64,000 nucleotides of DNA from Pseudomonas fluorescens NCIMB 11764 (lineage in GTDB: Bacteria > Pseudomonadota > Gammaproteobacteria > Pseudomonadales > Pseudomonadaceae): assembly GCF_000293885.2 (NCBI RefSeq), contig NZ_CP010945.1, forward strand, positions 6,468,001 through 6,532,000. Reading direction: 5' to 3'. Below are positions 49,598-58,649 of this stretch, piece after piece. Positions within the stretch are counted from its first letter, which is position 1. The number at the start of each line of letters is the position of its first letter. The position numbers and the translations under genes are program-made. Below the pieces are notes generated by a model. The model was not told the origin of the DNA, searched no databases, and was given only the letters and a program-made list of their open reading frames with translations.

Positions 49598-49611
49598 AGC
49601 GCTATCTCTTC
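49598..49611. promoter_or_regulatory. GntR operator-like element before gntT
   Basis: AGCGCTATCTCTTC shares the AGCGCTA core with elements at 50175 and 50326. Its outer half is diverged, so it is the weakest of the three. Confidence 0.5.
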
Positions 49612-49619
49612 GAGCAAAA

Positions 49620-50153
49620 TCAACCGGCGCGTTTCAAGCCGTGTTCCAGCCACCAGGCATGCGCCTGTTTCGCCAATTGGTCGACGCTGTGGGTCGACGC
49701 ATCGAGGGCCAGGGTCAGCGGTTCGCCAACGGGGGACTCAAGGGTGGCGAACTGGCTGTCGATCAACGTCGACGGCATGAAGTGCCCTGGCCGATGGGAG
49801 ACACGATCGGCCGCCACTTCAGGCGTGAGTTCAAGGAACACGAAGCCCAGGCCCGGCAAGGCGCTGCGCAGACGTTCGCGGTAAATGTGTTTGAGGGCCG
49901 AGCAGGTCAGCACCGGGCGAGCGCCCGTGGCGTCTACGCGGCGCAGTTCGTCGCACAGGCTGTCGAGCCAGCCGGCACGGTCGTCGTCGTTCAGGGGAAT
50001 GCCTGCGCTCATCTTTTCGATATTGGCGGCAGGGTGAAAAGTGTCGCCTTCAATGGCAGTCGCGCCGCTGAGCTCGCACAAGGCTTCGCTGACGCAGGTC
50101 TTGCCGCAACCGGCAACGCCCATGATGACCAGGGCGGTGATGGGATGATTCAT
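49620..50153 (-). CDS. gntK: Gluconokinase
   Basis: 177 residues of the shikimate-kinase-like P-loop fold: VIMGVAGCGKTCVSEAL (Walker A), IEGDTFHPAANIEKMSAGIP (substrate loop) and CSALKHIYRERLR. It phosphorylates gluconate to 6-phosphogluconate, feeding the Entner-Doudoroff pathway. It precedes gntT on the minus strand. ATG at 50153 with an operator-like element 22 bp upstream. Confidence 0.95.
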   Translation of the reverse strand: MNHPITALVIMGVAGCGKTCVSEALCELSGATAIEGDTFHPAANIEKMSAGIPLNDDDRAGWLDSLCDELRRVDATGARPVLTCSALKHIYRERLRSALPGLGFVFLELTPEVAADRVSHRPGHFMPSTLIDSQFATLESPVGEPLTLALDASTHSVDQLAKQAHAWWLEHGLKRAG

Positions 50154-50174
50154 GTAACACCTCAGCGCGCAGAC

Positions 50175-50188
50175 AGCGCTACCTTTGA
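50175..50188. promoter_or_regulatory. GntR operator upstream of gntK
   Basis: Plus-strand AGCGCTACCTTTGA. Its complement fits the pattern AC-N-AAG-N-TAGCGCT, recalled for P. aeruginosa GntR, with one mismatch. Confidence 0.65.
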
Positions 50189-50325
50189 AAGCTATGACAC
50201 TCGTTCAAAAGCAGAAGTTGCCGACGCCTTCTTGTCATTTTTGTGGGTTGCAGCGTGTTCGTTCCCGACGCCGAAAAGCGAGGTTCAGGCAAAACTCGCT
50301 TACGCATTTGCAGCTGCTTCGGGAC

Positions 50326-50339
50326 AGCGCTACCTTAGT
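50326..50339. promoter_or_regulatory. GntR operator upstream of gntR
   Basis: Plus-strand AGCGCTACCTTAGT. Its complement ACTAAGGTAGCGCT matches AC-N-AAG-N-TAGCGCT exactly. It lies 30 bp before the gntR start, fitting autorepression. Confidence 0.7.
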
Positions 50340-50368
50340 GCCTTGAATTTTGTTTGGCAAGCCGCCCG

Positions 50369-51400
50369 ATGACCTCCCCTAAAAACGATAAAAATACGCG
50401 AACCACTGGCCGTCCTACTCTGAATGAAGTCGCCCGACTGGCCGGCGTCAGCCCAATTACCGCGTCCCGCGCCTTGCGTGGCGTGAGCACGGTGGCCACC
50501 GACCTGGTGGAAAAAGTCCAGAAAGCGGCGCTTGAGCTCAACTACGTGGTCAACCCCGCCGCCCGCGCGTTAGCCTCGGCCCAGAGCCATTCCGTCGTGG
50601 TGCTGGTGCCGTCGCTGTCCAACTTGCTGTTCATCGACACGCTGGAAGCCATTCATCAGGTTTTGCGACCGAAGGGCTTCGAAGTGCTGATCGGCAACTT
50701 CCATTACTCGCGCGATGAAGAAGAAAACCTGCTGCGCAATTACATGGCGTATCAGCCGCGTGGTTTGCTGCTGACCGGGTTTGATCGCACCGAAAGTTCG
50801 CGGAGGATGATTGAGGCGAGCAACATTCCCTGCGTGTACATGATGGAACTGGACAGTGCGGCGGGCCTGAATTGCGTAGGTTTCTCGCAGCTCGCCGCCG
50901 GCGAAACGGCGGCCGAGCATTTGCTGTCACGCGGTCGCAAACGCCTGGCCTACATCGGCGCGCAACTGGATCAGCGCACATTGCTGCGCGGCGAAGGGTT
51001 CCGCAAAGCCCTGCAGAAGGCCGGTCGGTATGACCCGGACCTGGAAGTGCTGACCCCCCGCGCCTCCTCCGTAGGTCTGGGTGGCGAACTGTTCCTGCAA
51101 CTGATCGCCAGTCATCCGGATGTCGATGCAATCTTCTTCGGCAACGATGACCTGGCGCAGGGCGCGCTGCTGGAAGCGATGCGCTGCGGGATCAAAATCC
51201 CTGAACAAGTGGCAATCCTCGGTTTCAACGACCTGCCGGCCTCGGCGCACATGGTCCCGCGCCTGAGCAGCATCAACACCCCGCGCGAGGCCATCGGCCG
51301 ACGTGCCGCCGAACAGATGCTGACCTTGATGGCGGGCAACACGGTGGCGAAACCGGTGCAGGACATGGGGTTTGAGTTGAAAGTGCGCGAAAGTACGTAG
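50369..51400 (+). CDS. gntR: LacI-family gluconate repressor GntR
   Basis: 343 residues. LacI HTH (about 15-60): RPTLNEVARLAGVSPITASR. The sugar-binding core follows with SVVVLVPSLSNLLFIDTLEA and AILGFNDLPASAHMVP. It represses gntT/gntK in the absence of gluconate or 6-phosphogluconate. Divergent from gntK across 215 bp containing two operator-like elements. ATG at 50369 is preferred to the frame start at 50354. Confidence 0.93.
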   Translation: MTSPKNDKNTRTTGRPTLNEVARLAGVSPITASRALRGVSTVATDLVEKVQKAALELNYVVNPAARALASAQSHSVVVLVPSLSNLLFIDTLEAIHQVLRPKGFEVLIGNFHYSRDEEENLLRNYMAYQPRGLLLTGFDRTESSRRMIEASNIPCVYMMELDSAAGLNCVGFSQLAAGETAAEHLLSRGRKRLAYIGAQLDQRTLLRGEGFRKALQKAGRYDPDLEVLTPRASSVGLGGELFLQLIASHPDVDAIFFGNDDLAQGALLEAMRCGIKIPEQVAILGFNDLPASAHMVPRLSSINTPREAIGRRAAEQMLTLMAGNTVAKPVQDMGFELKVREST

Positions 51401-51405
51401 TTCAG

Positions 51406-51448
51406 GACTGATCGTTGCCACGCTCTGCGGGCTGAACGGGAACGATCA
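51406..51448. repeat. Degenerate REP-like hairpin after gntR
   Basis: CTGATCGTT and AACGATCAG form a perfect 9-bp stem around a CACGCTCTGCG loop resembling another Pseudomonas REP family. It may act as the gntR 3' end. Confidence 0.55.
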
Positions 51449-51520
51449 GTTACACCTTTACCCTCCACCCCATGAGGGCCTCGTGCAAAATCCGCCCTCT
51501 CCATCCCGGCGGACACGTAT

Positions 51521-52009
51521 ATGCGCAAGATAATCATCATGGCCCTCCTGCTCGCCGTCTCGCTTGGACAGGCGCTACAGGTGCAGGCCTCTGAGCCAGA
51601 TGACTGGACTCGTTTCCTGAACGACCCACGTTTCATGCCGGCGATCAAACGCTGTCTCGCCGCCCACCCGCAAGGTCAGGGGCCTGCCGTCGTGATGGGT
51701 GTTGGGCATGCCAGTCTTGAAGAGGCTTACGTCATGACCACCGACCTCACCGGGCGTAAAAATGTGTGTTTTTCCAGTAAGGATACGGGACTGGAAGTGC
51801 GCTCCCAGACCGTTTTCGATCTGCCAGGTCCGCTGTTTGTTTCAGTGGATCAAGTCAAGGTGGCCCCCAAGGGCGAGTGCATCGAGCCCACCCCTGTATT
51901 CATCGATCAACAGCTTCAAGGCTGGATCCTCAGGCAACCCATCCTCAATCAGCACATGCCCAGTGCCTGCTCGACTCCGGTCTGGACTGATCTGATACCG
52001 CTCGATTAG
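51521..52009 (+). CDS. Exported hypothetical protein
   Basis: 162 residues with a signal peptide (MRKIIIMALLLAVSLGQALQ, cut after VQA). The mature part has four cysteines (KRCLAAH, NVCFSS, GECIEP, SACSTP), suggesting two disulfides, and a beta-rich pattern. No family recognised. ATG at 51521. Single gene between gntR and a GST. Confidence 0.65.
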   Translation: MRKIIIMALLLAVSLGQALQVQASEPDDWTRFLNDPRFMPAIKRCLAAHPQGQGPAVVMGVGHASLEEAYVMTTDLTGRKNVCFSSKDTGLEVRSQTVFDLPGPLFVSVDQVKVAPKGECIEPTPVFIDQQLQGWILRQPILNQHMPSACSTPVWTDLIPLD

Positions 52010-52178
52010 GTCTCACGACCCTTTTTTCAACGGTCGGTATCTGCACCATCAAGCCGCGCATCATCCATGCCGCAGGTTTTCAACTAATCTTGTGGGTGCT
52101 CCCTGTCCCGATTACCGCCTGCCAGGGCGGGCATACTGTTAGAGTCCCGAAGCGTCGAATCGCTAACGGAGTAGCTCC

Positions 52179-52811
52179 ATGGAACATGCACTGAAGATCC
52201 TCGGTAAAGCGTCGTCCATCAACGTCAGAAAAGTCCTGTGGACCTGCGACGAGCTGGACCTTTCCTACGAGCGAGAAGACTGGGGCAGCGGCTATGCGTC
52301 GACCCACAGTCCCGAGTTTGTCCGACTCAACCCGAATGCACAGGTACCGGTGATCATCGACGATGCTGGCGTGCTGTGGGAGTCCAACACCATCTGCCGT
52401 TACCTGGCCGGCAAACATTCACACGCTGATTTGCTGCCGCACGAACCCGCGGCGCGCGCCCGGGTGGAGCAATGGATGGATTGGCAGGCCACTGATCTCA
52501 ACTCGTCCTGGAGCTACGCGTTTACAGCGCTGGTACGCAAAGACCCGGAGTTCCAGGACGCGCACCGGATTGCCACTGGCTTACGCGGCTGGAACCAGAA
52601 GATGAGCATCCTCGAACATCAGCTCGCGGCCACCAAAGCTTATGTTGCCGGCCCCCGGTTCTCACTGGCCGACATTGTCATCGGGCTGTCGGTCAACCGC
52701 TGGCTGATGACCCCGATGGACCGTCCAGATTTTCCTGCCATCGACGAGTATTTCCAACGGTTGGCGCAGCGCCCCGGATTCCTGAAACATGGATGCAACG
52801 GCCTGCCTTGA
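52179..52811 (+). CDS. Glutathione S-transferase family protein
   Basis: 210 residues. Thioredoxin-like N-terminal domain (KILGKASSINVRKVLWTCDE, NPNAQVPVIIDDAGVLWESN with the glutathione-binding ES) and a helical C-terminal domain (RFSLADIVIGLSVNRWLMTP with the N-capping Asp). Serine in SSIN is the likely activating residue. Detoxification role; substrate unknown. Confidence 0.9.
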   Translation: MEHALKILGKASSINVRKVLWTCDELDLSYEREDWGSGYASTHSPEFVRLNPNAQVPVIIDDAGVLWESNTICRYLAGKHSHADLLPHEPAARARVEQWMDWQATDLNSSWSYAFTALVRKDPEFQDAHRIATGLRGWNQKMSILEHQLAATKAYVAGPRFSLADIVIGLSVNRWLMTPMDRPDFPAIDEYFQRLAQRPGFLKHGCNGLP

Positions 52812-52989
52812 AACCATGCCGGCTTCTCGGCGGTCGACGACTGCCGCCGGGCGGCAAAGGTTAACCGCGAGATTCGCGCCATTCGTCGGCCAAATAGAAC
52901 CTAACCGACTGAAAAATATGTAATTTTTAATGCAGGCATAGTATTTGCTGAAGGCACTGCACCACAAACACCTACAAGGTCTACTCATC

Positions 52990-53538
52990 ATGTTGGTCAG
53001 TGCAAACAAACAGTCGCTAATGACGCCAATCCTCAAGAAGCCCGGCGAAGATCCGACCGCCGAAGCCGCTGCCGGTCTTCAGAGTGTGATGCTGCAACGA
53101 CAAGGCAACGTTCAGCCGCTCTCCGCGCAGGTGCAGAATTCCGCCACCCAAAACGCCACCCGGCAAGTCAGTGAGGCGAGCAAAATCAGCGACAACGTTG
53201 ATGAAGCGTTCGCGAAAACACGCGTGGGACTGCAATTGACTAACGCGCCGCTTCCGACCGATGCGCAAGGCAAATTCAGTGGCGGTACGGCCACAGACGC
53301 GTTCAAGGAATACATGAGCAAAACCCCGGAAGAGCGCATGCAAGACGCCATTCTGGAAGAGATGGGCCTGACAAAAGAAGAAGTGTCACAAATGTCGCCG
53401 GAACAACAACAGGCGGTCGCTAAAGAAATGGCCGAACGCATGCAGGACAAGGTAAAACTGGCGCAGGCCGAGAAAGAAAACGGTGGGAGCGAGAAAGGCA
53501 GCCCGCAAGTGGTGGACAAGTTTCTCGCGTCGCTTTAA
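52990..53538 (+). CDS. Hypothetical protein, low-complexity and charged
   Basis: 182 residues from ATG at 52990 (MLVSANKQSLMTPILKKPGE). The N-terminal half is rich in Gln, Ser, Ala and Asn and probably disordered; the C-terminal half is charged helical (KTPEERMQDAILEEMGLTKE, SPEQQQAVAKEMAERMQDKV). No signal peptide or membrane segment. The upstream sequence is AT-rich and promoter-like. No family recognised. The Gln/Ser-rich start resembles secreted-effector N-termini only loosely. Confidence 0.6.
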   Translation: MLVSANKQSLMTPILKKPGEDPTAEAAAGLQSVMLQRQGNVQPLSAQVQNSATQNATRQVSEASKISDNVDEAFAKTRVGLQLTNAPLPTDAQGKFSGGTATDAFKEYMSKTPEERMQDAILEEMGLTKEEVSQMSPEQQQAVAKEMAERMQDKVKLAQAEKENGGSEKGSPQVVDKFLASL

Positions 53539-53591
53539 CAACACCGGGTAATGCTGTTCACTTGAGCGCGCTCTTGGGTCATGCATACCTT

Positions 53592-53704
53592 TGTGGCGAG
53601 GGAACTCGCTCCCGCTTGAGTGCGTAGCACTCACAAAATCGGTAATGGTTGTCAGATTTTTGGGGCCGCTACGCAGCCCAGCGGGAGCAAGCTCCCTCGC
53701 CACA
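53592..53704. repeat. REPIN, GAGCTTGCTCCCGC family
   Basis: TGTGGCGAGGGAACTCGCTC faces GAGCAAGCTCCCTCGCCACA. Same family as 36305, 57879 and 61101. It lies between the low-complexity gene and the BdlA-like receptor gene. Confidence 0.9.
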
Positions 53705-53769
53705 GATTTCTTGCTTGCCTGAAGACTTTCTTGAGTGCCCTCTACCGGCCCCTTGTCAGTTTGCCGCCA

Positions 53770-55089
53770 TCAACTTATCTGCAAGGTCGAGTTGAACTGG
53801 CTGATCGCATCCACGACATGCCGCGACCCCTGTTGAATCTCCAGAATCACCTCCCCCGCCTCGTTCGCCAATTCCACCCCAAGACCGGTCCGGCTCAGAC
53901 TCGACTGCATGCTCGACACCGCGCTCAATGACAAGTCGTGGTTCTTGCGCACCACGTCGACGATCTCCAGCGTCGCCTGACTGGTGCGTGCGGCGAGGCT
54001 GCGAACCTCATCGGCGACGACGGCGAACCCACGCCCGTGCTCCCCGGCCCGGGCCGCTTCAATCGCCGCGTTAAGCGCCAGCAGGTTGGTCTGATCGGCA
54101 ATGCCGCGAATGGTCTGGACGATGGTGCCGATGATGTCGGACTGCTTGCTGACCGCGTCGATGCTCAACGCCGCCTCGTTCAAGTTTTTGGAAATGTCCT
54201 GGATGATCTGCACCGTTTGCTGCACCACCTGCGACCCTTTCTGCGCGCAGGCGTCGTTCTGGACCGAGGTGCTGTGGGCCGATTCGGCAGCGGTTTGCAG
54301 GGTGGTCACCTGATTCGTGATGTCGCTGGCAAACTTGACCACTTTGTACAGCCGGCCCTTGGTGTCGAACAACGGGTTGTAGGACGCTTCAAGGAAAATG
54401 GTATGGCCGTGTTTATCTTTGCGTTCAAAACGGTGCGAGTGATATTCGCCGCGATTCAATGAGGCCCAGAACGCTTTGTAGGCCTGGGATTCGGCTTCGG
54501 CGCGGTGGCAGAACAGGCTGTGATGCTGACCGACGACTTCGTTGAGCGAGTAATGGGTGGTCTTCAGGAAGTTCTCATTGGCGGTAATCACATGGCCTTC
54601 GGGAGTGAATTCAATCACCGCCATGGAACGACCGATCGCCGCGAGCCTGCTTTCGTTTTCGTGTTCTTTGGAAATCCTGGCGGAGACGTCCGTCGCCACT
54701 TTGATCACACTTTTTACCTGGCGGTCGGGACCGAAAACCGGCATGTAACTGGCTTCCAGCCAGATCTCCTTTCCCTTCTTGTTCAAGCGCAGGAAAGTGC
54801 CGCTGACCGGTTCGCCACGGGCCAGGTCACGCCACAATCTGGCGTAGTCTTCGCTTCGGTAAAACGCTTCTTCGCAAAAGATCCGGTGATGTTTGCCACG
54901 CACTTCCTCGACGCTGTAACCCATGGCGGCGCAAAAGTTTTCGTTGGCATCAAGGACGATGCCTTCAGGGGTGAACTCAATCATCGCCATCGAACGGCTG
55001 ACGGCGGCCAGCCTGGCGTTGGCCTCGCTCAGTGCACAGCTGTAGCGCTCGATTTCCTGCAGGTCAGCTTTGTGATGTCGGTTAAACAT
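53770..55089 (-). CDS. BdlA-like PAS-PAS chemoreceptor without membrane anchor
   Basis: 439 residues, cytoplasmic. Two PAS domains with PAC motifs (about 25-135 and 145-260) are near duplicates: [20 protein letters not shown] and [20 protein letters not shown], each followed by [12 protein letters not shown] or [13 protein letters not shown] methyl-accepting signalling domain completes the protein ([37 protein letters not shown]). This is the architecture of P. aeruginosa BdlA, a biofilm-dispersion sensor; orthology is not proven. ATG at 55089. Confidence 0.88.
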   Translation of the reverse strand: MFNRHHKADLQEIERYSCALSEANARLAAVSRSMAMIEFTPEGIVLDANENFCAAMGYSVEEVRGKHHRIFCEEAFYRSEDYARLWRDLARGEPVSGTFLRLNKKGKEIWLEASYMPVFGPDRQVKSVIKVATDVSARISKEHENESRLAAIGRSMAVIEFTPEGHVITANENFLKTTHYSLNEVVGQHHSLFCHRAEAESQAYKAFWASLNRGEYHSHRFERKDKHGHTIFLEASYNPLFDTKGRLYKVVKFASDITNQVTTLQTAAESAHSTSVQNDACAQKGSQVVQQTVQIIQDISKNLNEAALSIDAVSKQSDIIGTIVQTIRGIADQTNLLALNAAIEAARAGEHGRGFAVVADEVRSLAARTSQATLEIVDVVRKNHDLSLSAVSSMQSSLSRTGLGVELANEAGEVILEIQQGSRHVVDAISQFNSTLQIS

Positions 55090-55494
55090 GGTCGTATCAC
55101 CCTAAGTGCGGTCCTTTGATTGATGAAAGTTCTTCAGTCTTTCAACGTATCCACCACAACGTTCCATGGCACAGGCGCACACATTCCTCCACAGGAGGAA
55201 CGGTCAGGTGATCGATGATGTTGAATCGGAGAGTCCATGCGGCAACGCTCTTATCAAGACATCCGTCTCTTGATAGCCCGGGACCGGGCCAGCCCTGATG
55301 TTTTCAAAAGTAATTCCCTTTGTCGAAAGCTCCCTGTTGCTCGCGTCGGTGCCTTGGGTTGCGCACTCTTGAGGAGTGCATGACGGCCTTCATATCGCGA
55401 CCTTCATGGTTTGGAATGAGCATAGTCAGGCGCAATCGGCTTGCAAGGCCACTAGTCGGCCAGTATTGAGGACAAAATCGGTTCAGCTTCGAGT
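55090..55494. other. Gene-free, hairpin-rich gap
   Basis: 405 bp with no supported gene. Small perfect hairpins occur: TTCCTCC-ACA-GGAGGAA at about 55185-55201, TCAAGA...TCTTGA near 55254, and GCACTC-TTGAG-GAGTGC near 55365. No T-rich terminator follows any of them, so a small RNA is not called. It contains the receptor gene's promoter. Confidence 0.5.
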
Positions 55495-56145
55495 CTATTT
55501 GCTAAACATCGGGCGAAAAACCACACTGATCATCGTGTCGTTTTTCGGGATAAGGCGGGACTCGGAATAAATCTCTATCCACCCACCGACAGGTTCTGTT
55601 TTTTCGGGAATGCCCAACGGACAGCACTCATTCTCATAATGGAAATCCTTGAGGGTACATGTCATGACCTTCCCCTGCCCGCCAGGTCCTTCCACACCGT
55701 AAACGATCACTGAGTACCGCTGATTGTTGTACTTCCAGGAAGATACTTGCCGGCTCATGTTGTAGTCGGAAAGGTTTACCGGACTATTCGAAGGCGTACT
55801 CTGCAGTGCTAATTTGGTGCCGCCAAAGTCCCAAGCCGTCCAGACGCAAAAATAACCATAGGCGCAGTTGGTATCTTTTTGTTCAGCGCCTGAAACCGGA
55901 AACGTCATCACAACGGCTCCTTTTTCGTAAGCCACCTGAGTGGAGCTGACTTGTTGTCCTCCCGTTTTTCTCCTGAGCTGTTGATCAATCTGCTGTTGAA
56001 CATCTGCCTTCTGTTCGGCCGTCATCTCGGGATTGAACAATGCATATTTGCCAAGCTCCTCAGCATCCGGTTTCGCATAGAAAAAAAATGCCAAACCGAC
56101 ACAGGCACACAGTGCTGCGCAAACTCCCAGCCACTTGATGTTCAT
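55495..56145 (-). CDS. Membrane-anchored or exported protein with a peptidase-inhibitor I36-like domain
   Basis: 216 residues from ATG at 56145 (MNIKWLGVCAALCACVGLAF): a single N-terminal hydrophobic segment, then a charged helical linker (PEMTAEQKADVQQQIDQQLR). A crystallin-like, Cys-containing region follows (CAYGYFCVWTAWDFGGTKLA, NLSDYNMSRQVSSWKYNNQR) that fits the I36/SMI inhibitor pattern. The C-terminal part (CTLKDFHYENECCPLG) is unassigned. AT-rich relative to neighbours. ATG at 56157 would add four residues. Confidence 0.65.
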   Translation of the reverse strand: MNIKWLGVCAALCACVGLAFFFYAKPDAEELGKYALFNPEMTAEQKADVQQQIDQQLRRKTGGQQVSSTQVAYEKGAVVMTFPVSGAEQKDTNCAYGYFCVWTAWDFGGTKLALQSTPSNSPVNLSDYNMSRQVSSWKYNNQRYSVIVYGVEGPGGQGKVMTCTLKDFHYENECCPLGIPEKTEPVGGWIEIYSESRLIPKNDTMISVVFRPMFSK

Positions 56146-56263
56146 ATTGAACCCCACACGTTAAGCGCCGAGAAAACCCCGGCGACCTGAAGCGCAGAAT
56201 CCAAACATTACACGCGGCCGTCTACTGTCATAACTGACAGTCAAGACAATCGGTGCGGATGAA

Positions 56264-57136
56264 TTATTGCTCGGAGAGCATCCCCATTAGCGCCTGCACC
56301 GCTGCCGAGGGTGGCTTGTTCGCCGCGATCACCAAGGCGAACTCGCGATCGATTCGCGGTTTCAGCGGCACCACACGCAGGCCCTGGAGCTGGCTCGGCA
56401 GGGTCATTTCCGGCACCAGGGTCACACCGATGTTCTCCCGCACCAGGGTAAACGCACTGCTCCACTCGCGAACCTCGACCCGGACGTCATGCAACTGCAA
56501 ACCGGCCTCGATGGCCAGGCTGCGGGCATTGGTCGAACAGCCGCCCGTGGCCAGCACAAAGGGTTGCTCCGCCAACTCGGCGAGGGCGACACCCTCTTCA
56601 ACCGAGCGCCGCGCCAAAGGATGGCCGCCCGGCAGAACCGCCACCCAGGCATCGCGCCCCAAACGGCCGGCATTGCGCTCCGGTGCCGGGTTCAACACCA
56701 CCCCCACGTCCACCAGACCGGCGCCGAGCAGTGTTTCCACTTCATCGTCGCTGACTTCCAGGGCAGTCACCTGAATACCGGGATACAGCCGATTGAACTG
56801 GCGCAGCAGCGGCGGCAGGAACGTCGCCAGCACCATGGGGAAACTCGCCAGGCGAATCGTCCCGCGCTCGATGCCTTTCGCGGCATCGACGGTACTGCGG
56901 ATGGTTTCCAGGGCGCCGAGCATGGTGCGCGCCTGCTCGATGACCGGCAGACCAATGGCGGTTGGCAGGGTCTGGCGGTTTTCCCGGCTGAACAGTTGAA
57001 CGCCGAGGGTTTCCTCGATCAACGCCAGCGCCTGGCTGGCGCCGGACTGGGTCATGCCGACGCGCTCGGCTGCGCGGGTGATGTTGCCTGTGTCTGCCAC
57101 GGCCACCACCATTCGCCAGTGCATCAGATTCATCAT
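56264..57136 (-). CDS. LysR-family transcriptional regulator
   Basis: 290 residues. HTH at about 1-60 (MHWRMVVAVADTGNITRAAE, VGMTQSGASQALALIEETLG), then a ligand domain (IERGTIRLASFPMVLATFLP). Divergent from a GST gene across 99 bp, its likely target. AGGAAAG precedes the ATG. Confidence 0.9.
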   Translation of the reverse strand: MMNLMHWRMVVAVADTGNITRAAERVGMTQSGASQALALIEETLGVQLFSRENRQTLPTAIGLPVIEQARTMLGALETIRSTVDAAKGIERGTIRLASFPMVLATFLPPLLRQFNRLYPGIQVTALEVSDDEVETLLGAGLVDVGVVLNPAPERNAGRLGRDAWVAVLPGGHPLARRSVEEGVALAELAEQPFVLATGGCSTNARSLAIEAGLQLHDVRVEVREWSSAFTLVRENIGVTLVPEMTLPSQLQGLRVVPLKPRIDREFALVIAANKPPSAAVQALMGMLSEQ

Positions 57137-57235
57137 GGCAGTAGCTTTCCTTATGGCAGTTTTCTGAAGAATTAATTTTACCGAAGGCGCCGCGCACTAT
57201 GACACTGGCGAAAACCCCGAACCAGAGGCCTGCCG

Positions 57236-57838
57236 ATGCAGTTGTATTACGCCCCACACGCTTGCTCGCTCGCACCACACATTGTACTGCGCGAGCTGGA
57301 CCTGCCCTTCGCATTGATTCGCGTCGATAACCGCACCAAACAGACCGCGAGCGGAGCGGACTTTCTCGTCATCAACCCGAAGGGTTACGTCGCGGCGCTG
57401 CAACTGGACAACGGTGAAGTGCTGACCGAAGGCCCGGCGATCCTGCAGTACCTGGCGGACCTGTGCCCCGAGGCGAATCTGGCGCCAGCCCATGGGACGT
57501 TCGAGCGGGTGCGGTTGCAGGAGTGGTTGAACTTTGTTTCGACGGAGATTCATGGCGCGCTGGGTTGGTTGTTCAATGCGCAGTTCCCGGAGCAGGTGAA
57601 GGCGCAGATCAAGGAGAAGTTGTACAAGCGGTTTGCGGTGGTGAGCCAGACGCTGGAGCGTCAGGATTATTTGCTGGCGGGTGGGTTCAGCATTGCCGAT
57701 GCGTATTTGTTTACGGTGTTGCGGTGGGCGCCGTTGTTTGCGATTGATTTGGATGAATGGCCGGCGTTGGCGGCGTTTCAAGCCAGAATTGATCAGCGGT
57801 CGGCGGTGAAAGCGGCGTTGGCCGCAGAATCCGCGTAA
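57236..57838 (+). CDS. gstA: Glutathione transferase GstA-like
   Basis: 200 residues of the beta class: MQLYYAPHACSLAPHIVLRE carries the catalytic Cys10, NPKGYVAALQLDNGEVLTEG the glutathione site, and GFSIADAYLFTVLRWAPLFA the C-terminal domain. Length and motifs match E. coli GstA. Probably regulated by the divergent LysR. Confidence 0.92.
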   Translation: MQLYYAPHACSLAPHIVLRELDLPFALIRVDNRTKQTASGADFLVINPKGYVAALQLDNGEVLTEGPAILQYLADLCPEANLAPAHGTFERVRLQEWLNFVSTEIHGALGWLFNAQFPEQVKAQIKEKLYKRFAVVSQTLERQDYLLAGGFSIADAYLFTVLRWAPLFAIDLDEWPALAAFQARIDQRSAVKAALAAESA

Positions 57839-57878
57839 GCCTTGAGGCCATCGCGGGCTTGCCCGCTTCCATAAATGC

Positions 57879-57972
57879 GTGTGGCGAGGACGCTTGCTCC
57901 CGTTGGGTCACGAAGTGGCCCCAAAAAAGGGACTGCTGCGCAGTCCAGCGGGAGCAAGCGCCCTCGCCACAG
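57879..57972. repeat. REPIN, GAGCTTGCTCCCGC family
   Basis: GTGTGGCGAGGACGCTTGCTC faces GAGCAAGCGCCCTCGCCACA. A half unit of the TCGCGGGCTTGCCCGC type immediately precedes it at 57849. Confidence 0.88.
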
Positions 57973-57983
57973 GTTCACAAGAA

Positions 57984-58094
57984 TCAATGACCGAACACAT
58001 CCACCTTCTTGGCCTTTTTGTCTGCGCGCTTTTCATCGGCGGTTTTCGCCGGTTTCTTCTTTGCCGCTTTTTTTGAATCCATGCCTTTGGCCAT
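57984..58094 (-). CDS. Small lysine-rich protein
   Basis: 36 residues, MAKGMDSKKAAKKKPAKTAD onwards, ending VDVFGH. Strongly basic with alternating Lys/Ala, suggesting nucleic-acid binding or disorder. ATG at 58094 has GGAG eight bases upstream, a good spacing. The open frame extends further upstream but overlaps the acetyltransferase gene region without a start signal. Similar tiny basic proteins are annotated in Pseudomonas genomes. Function unknown. Confidence 0.6.
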   Translation of the reverse strand: MAKGMDSKKAAKKKPAKTADEKRADKKAKKVDVFGH

Positions 58095-58197
58095 GATACG
58101 TACTCCACTCATACGGGATGTGAGATCAGGTATACACCTATCGCCGGGCGCGCGTTCTTTTATAATCGCCCGCTTTGCGCACCGACAGATCACCTCC

Positions 58198-58614
58198 ATG
58201 CCCGACACCCAGTACACCTTGCTCGCCGAGCCGTTATGGCCGCTGATGAACAAGTTTTATCGTGCCCACCAATCGTCGATGAAAGCAGTGCGCGACGCTC
58301 GATTGTGGGTCGCCAGGCGCGACGAGATCATTGGCGCGCTGTGTTTGCGTCCGGTCTCGGGCGGGCATTGGCTGACCGGTTTGTTCGTCGATCCGGCCTG
58401 CCGCGAACAAGGAATTGCGGCGGCGCTGATCGCCGAAGCGGTGAAAGGTCTCGAACAACCGGTGTGGCTGTTCTGCCATCCGGATTTGCGCGGATTTTAT
58501 GAACGACGCGGTTTTACCTTCGATCCGGCCATGCCTTACGCCATGGTCGAACGCTTGAGCCGCTATGCGCGCAGCAAGCCGATGATTGCGATGGGGCTGG
58601 AACCGGTCGGGTAG
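58198..58614 (+). CDS. GNAT-family N-acetyltransferase
   Basis: 138 residues from ATG at 58198 (MPDTQYTLLAEPLWPLMNKF). The acetyl-CoA loop is LFVDPACREQGIAAALIAEA, and the last strand CHPDLRGFYERRGFTFDPA. The frame extends to 58009 but the extension is antisense to the lysine-rich gene. Substrate unknown. Confidence 0.87.
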   Translation: MPDTQYTLLAEPLWPLMNKFYRAHQSSMKAVRDARLWVARRDEIIGALCLRPVSGGHWLTGLFVDPACREQGIAAALIAEAVKGLEQPVWLFCHPDLRGFYERRGFTFDPAMPYAMVERLSRYARSKPMIAMGLEPVG

Positions 58615-58649
58615 AGGCATGGAGATCTAATGTGGGAGCGGCGGTGAAA

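Noticed and set aside
55185..55390. GGA-containing hairpins as an Rsm-type small RNA
   Set aside because: No T-rich terminator or recognisable promoter and only one clear GGA loop; evidence too weak.
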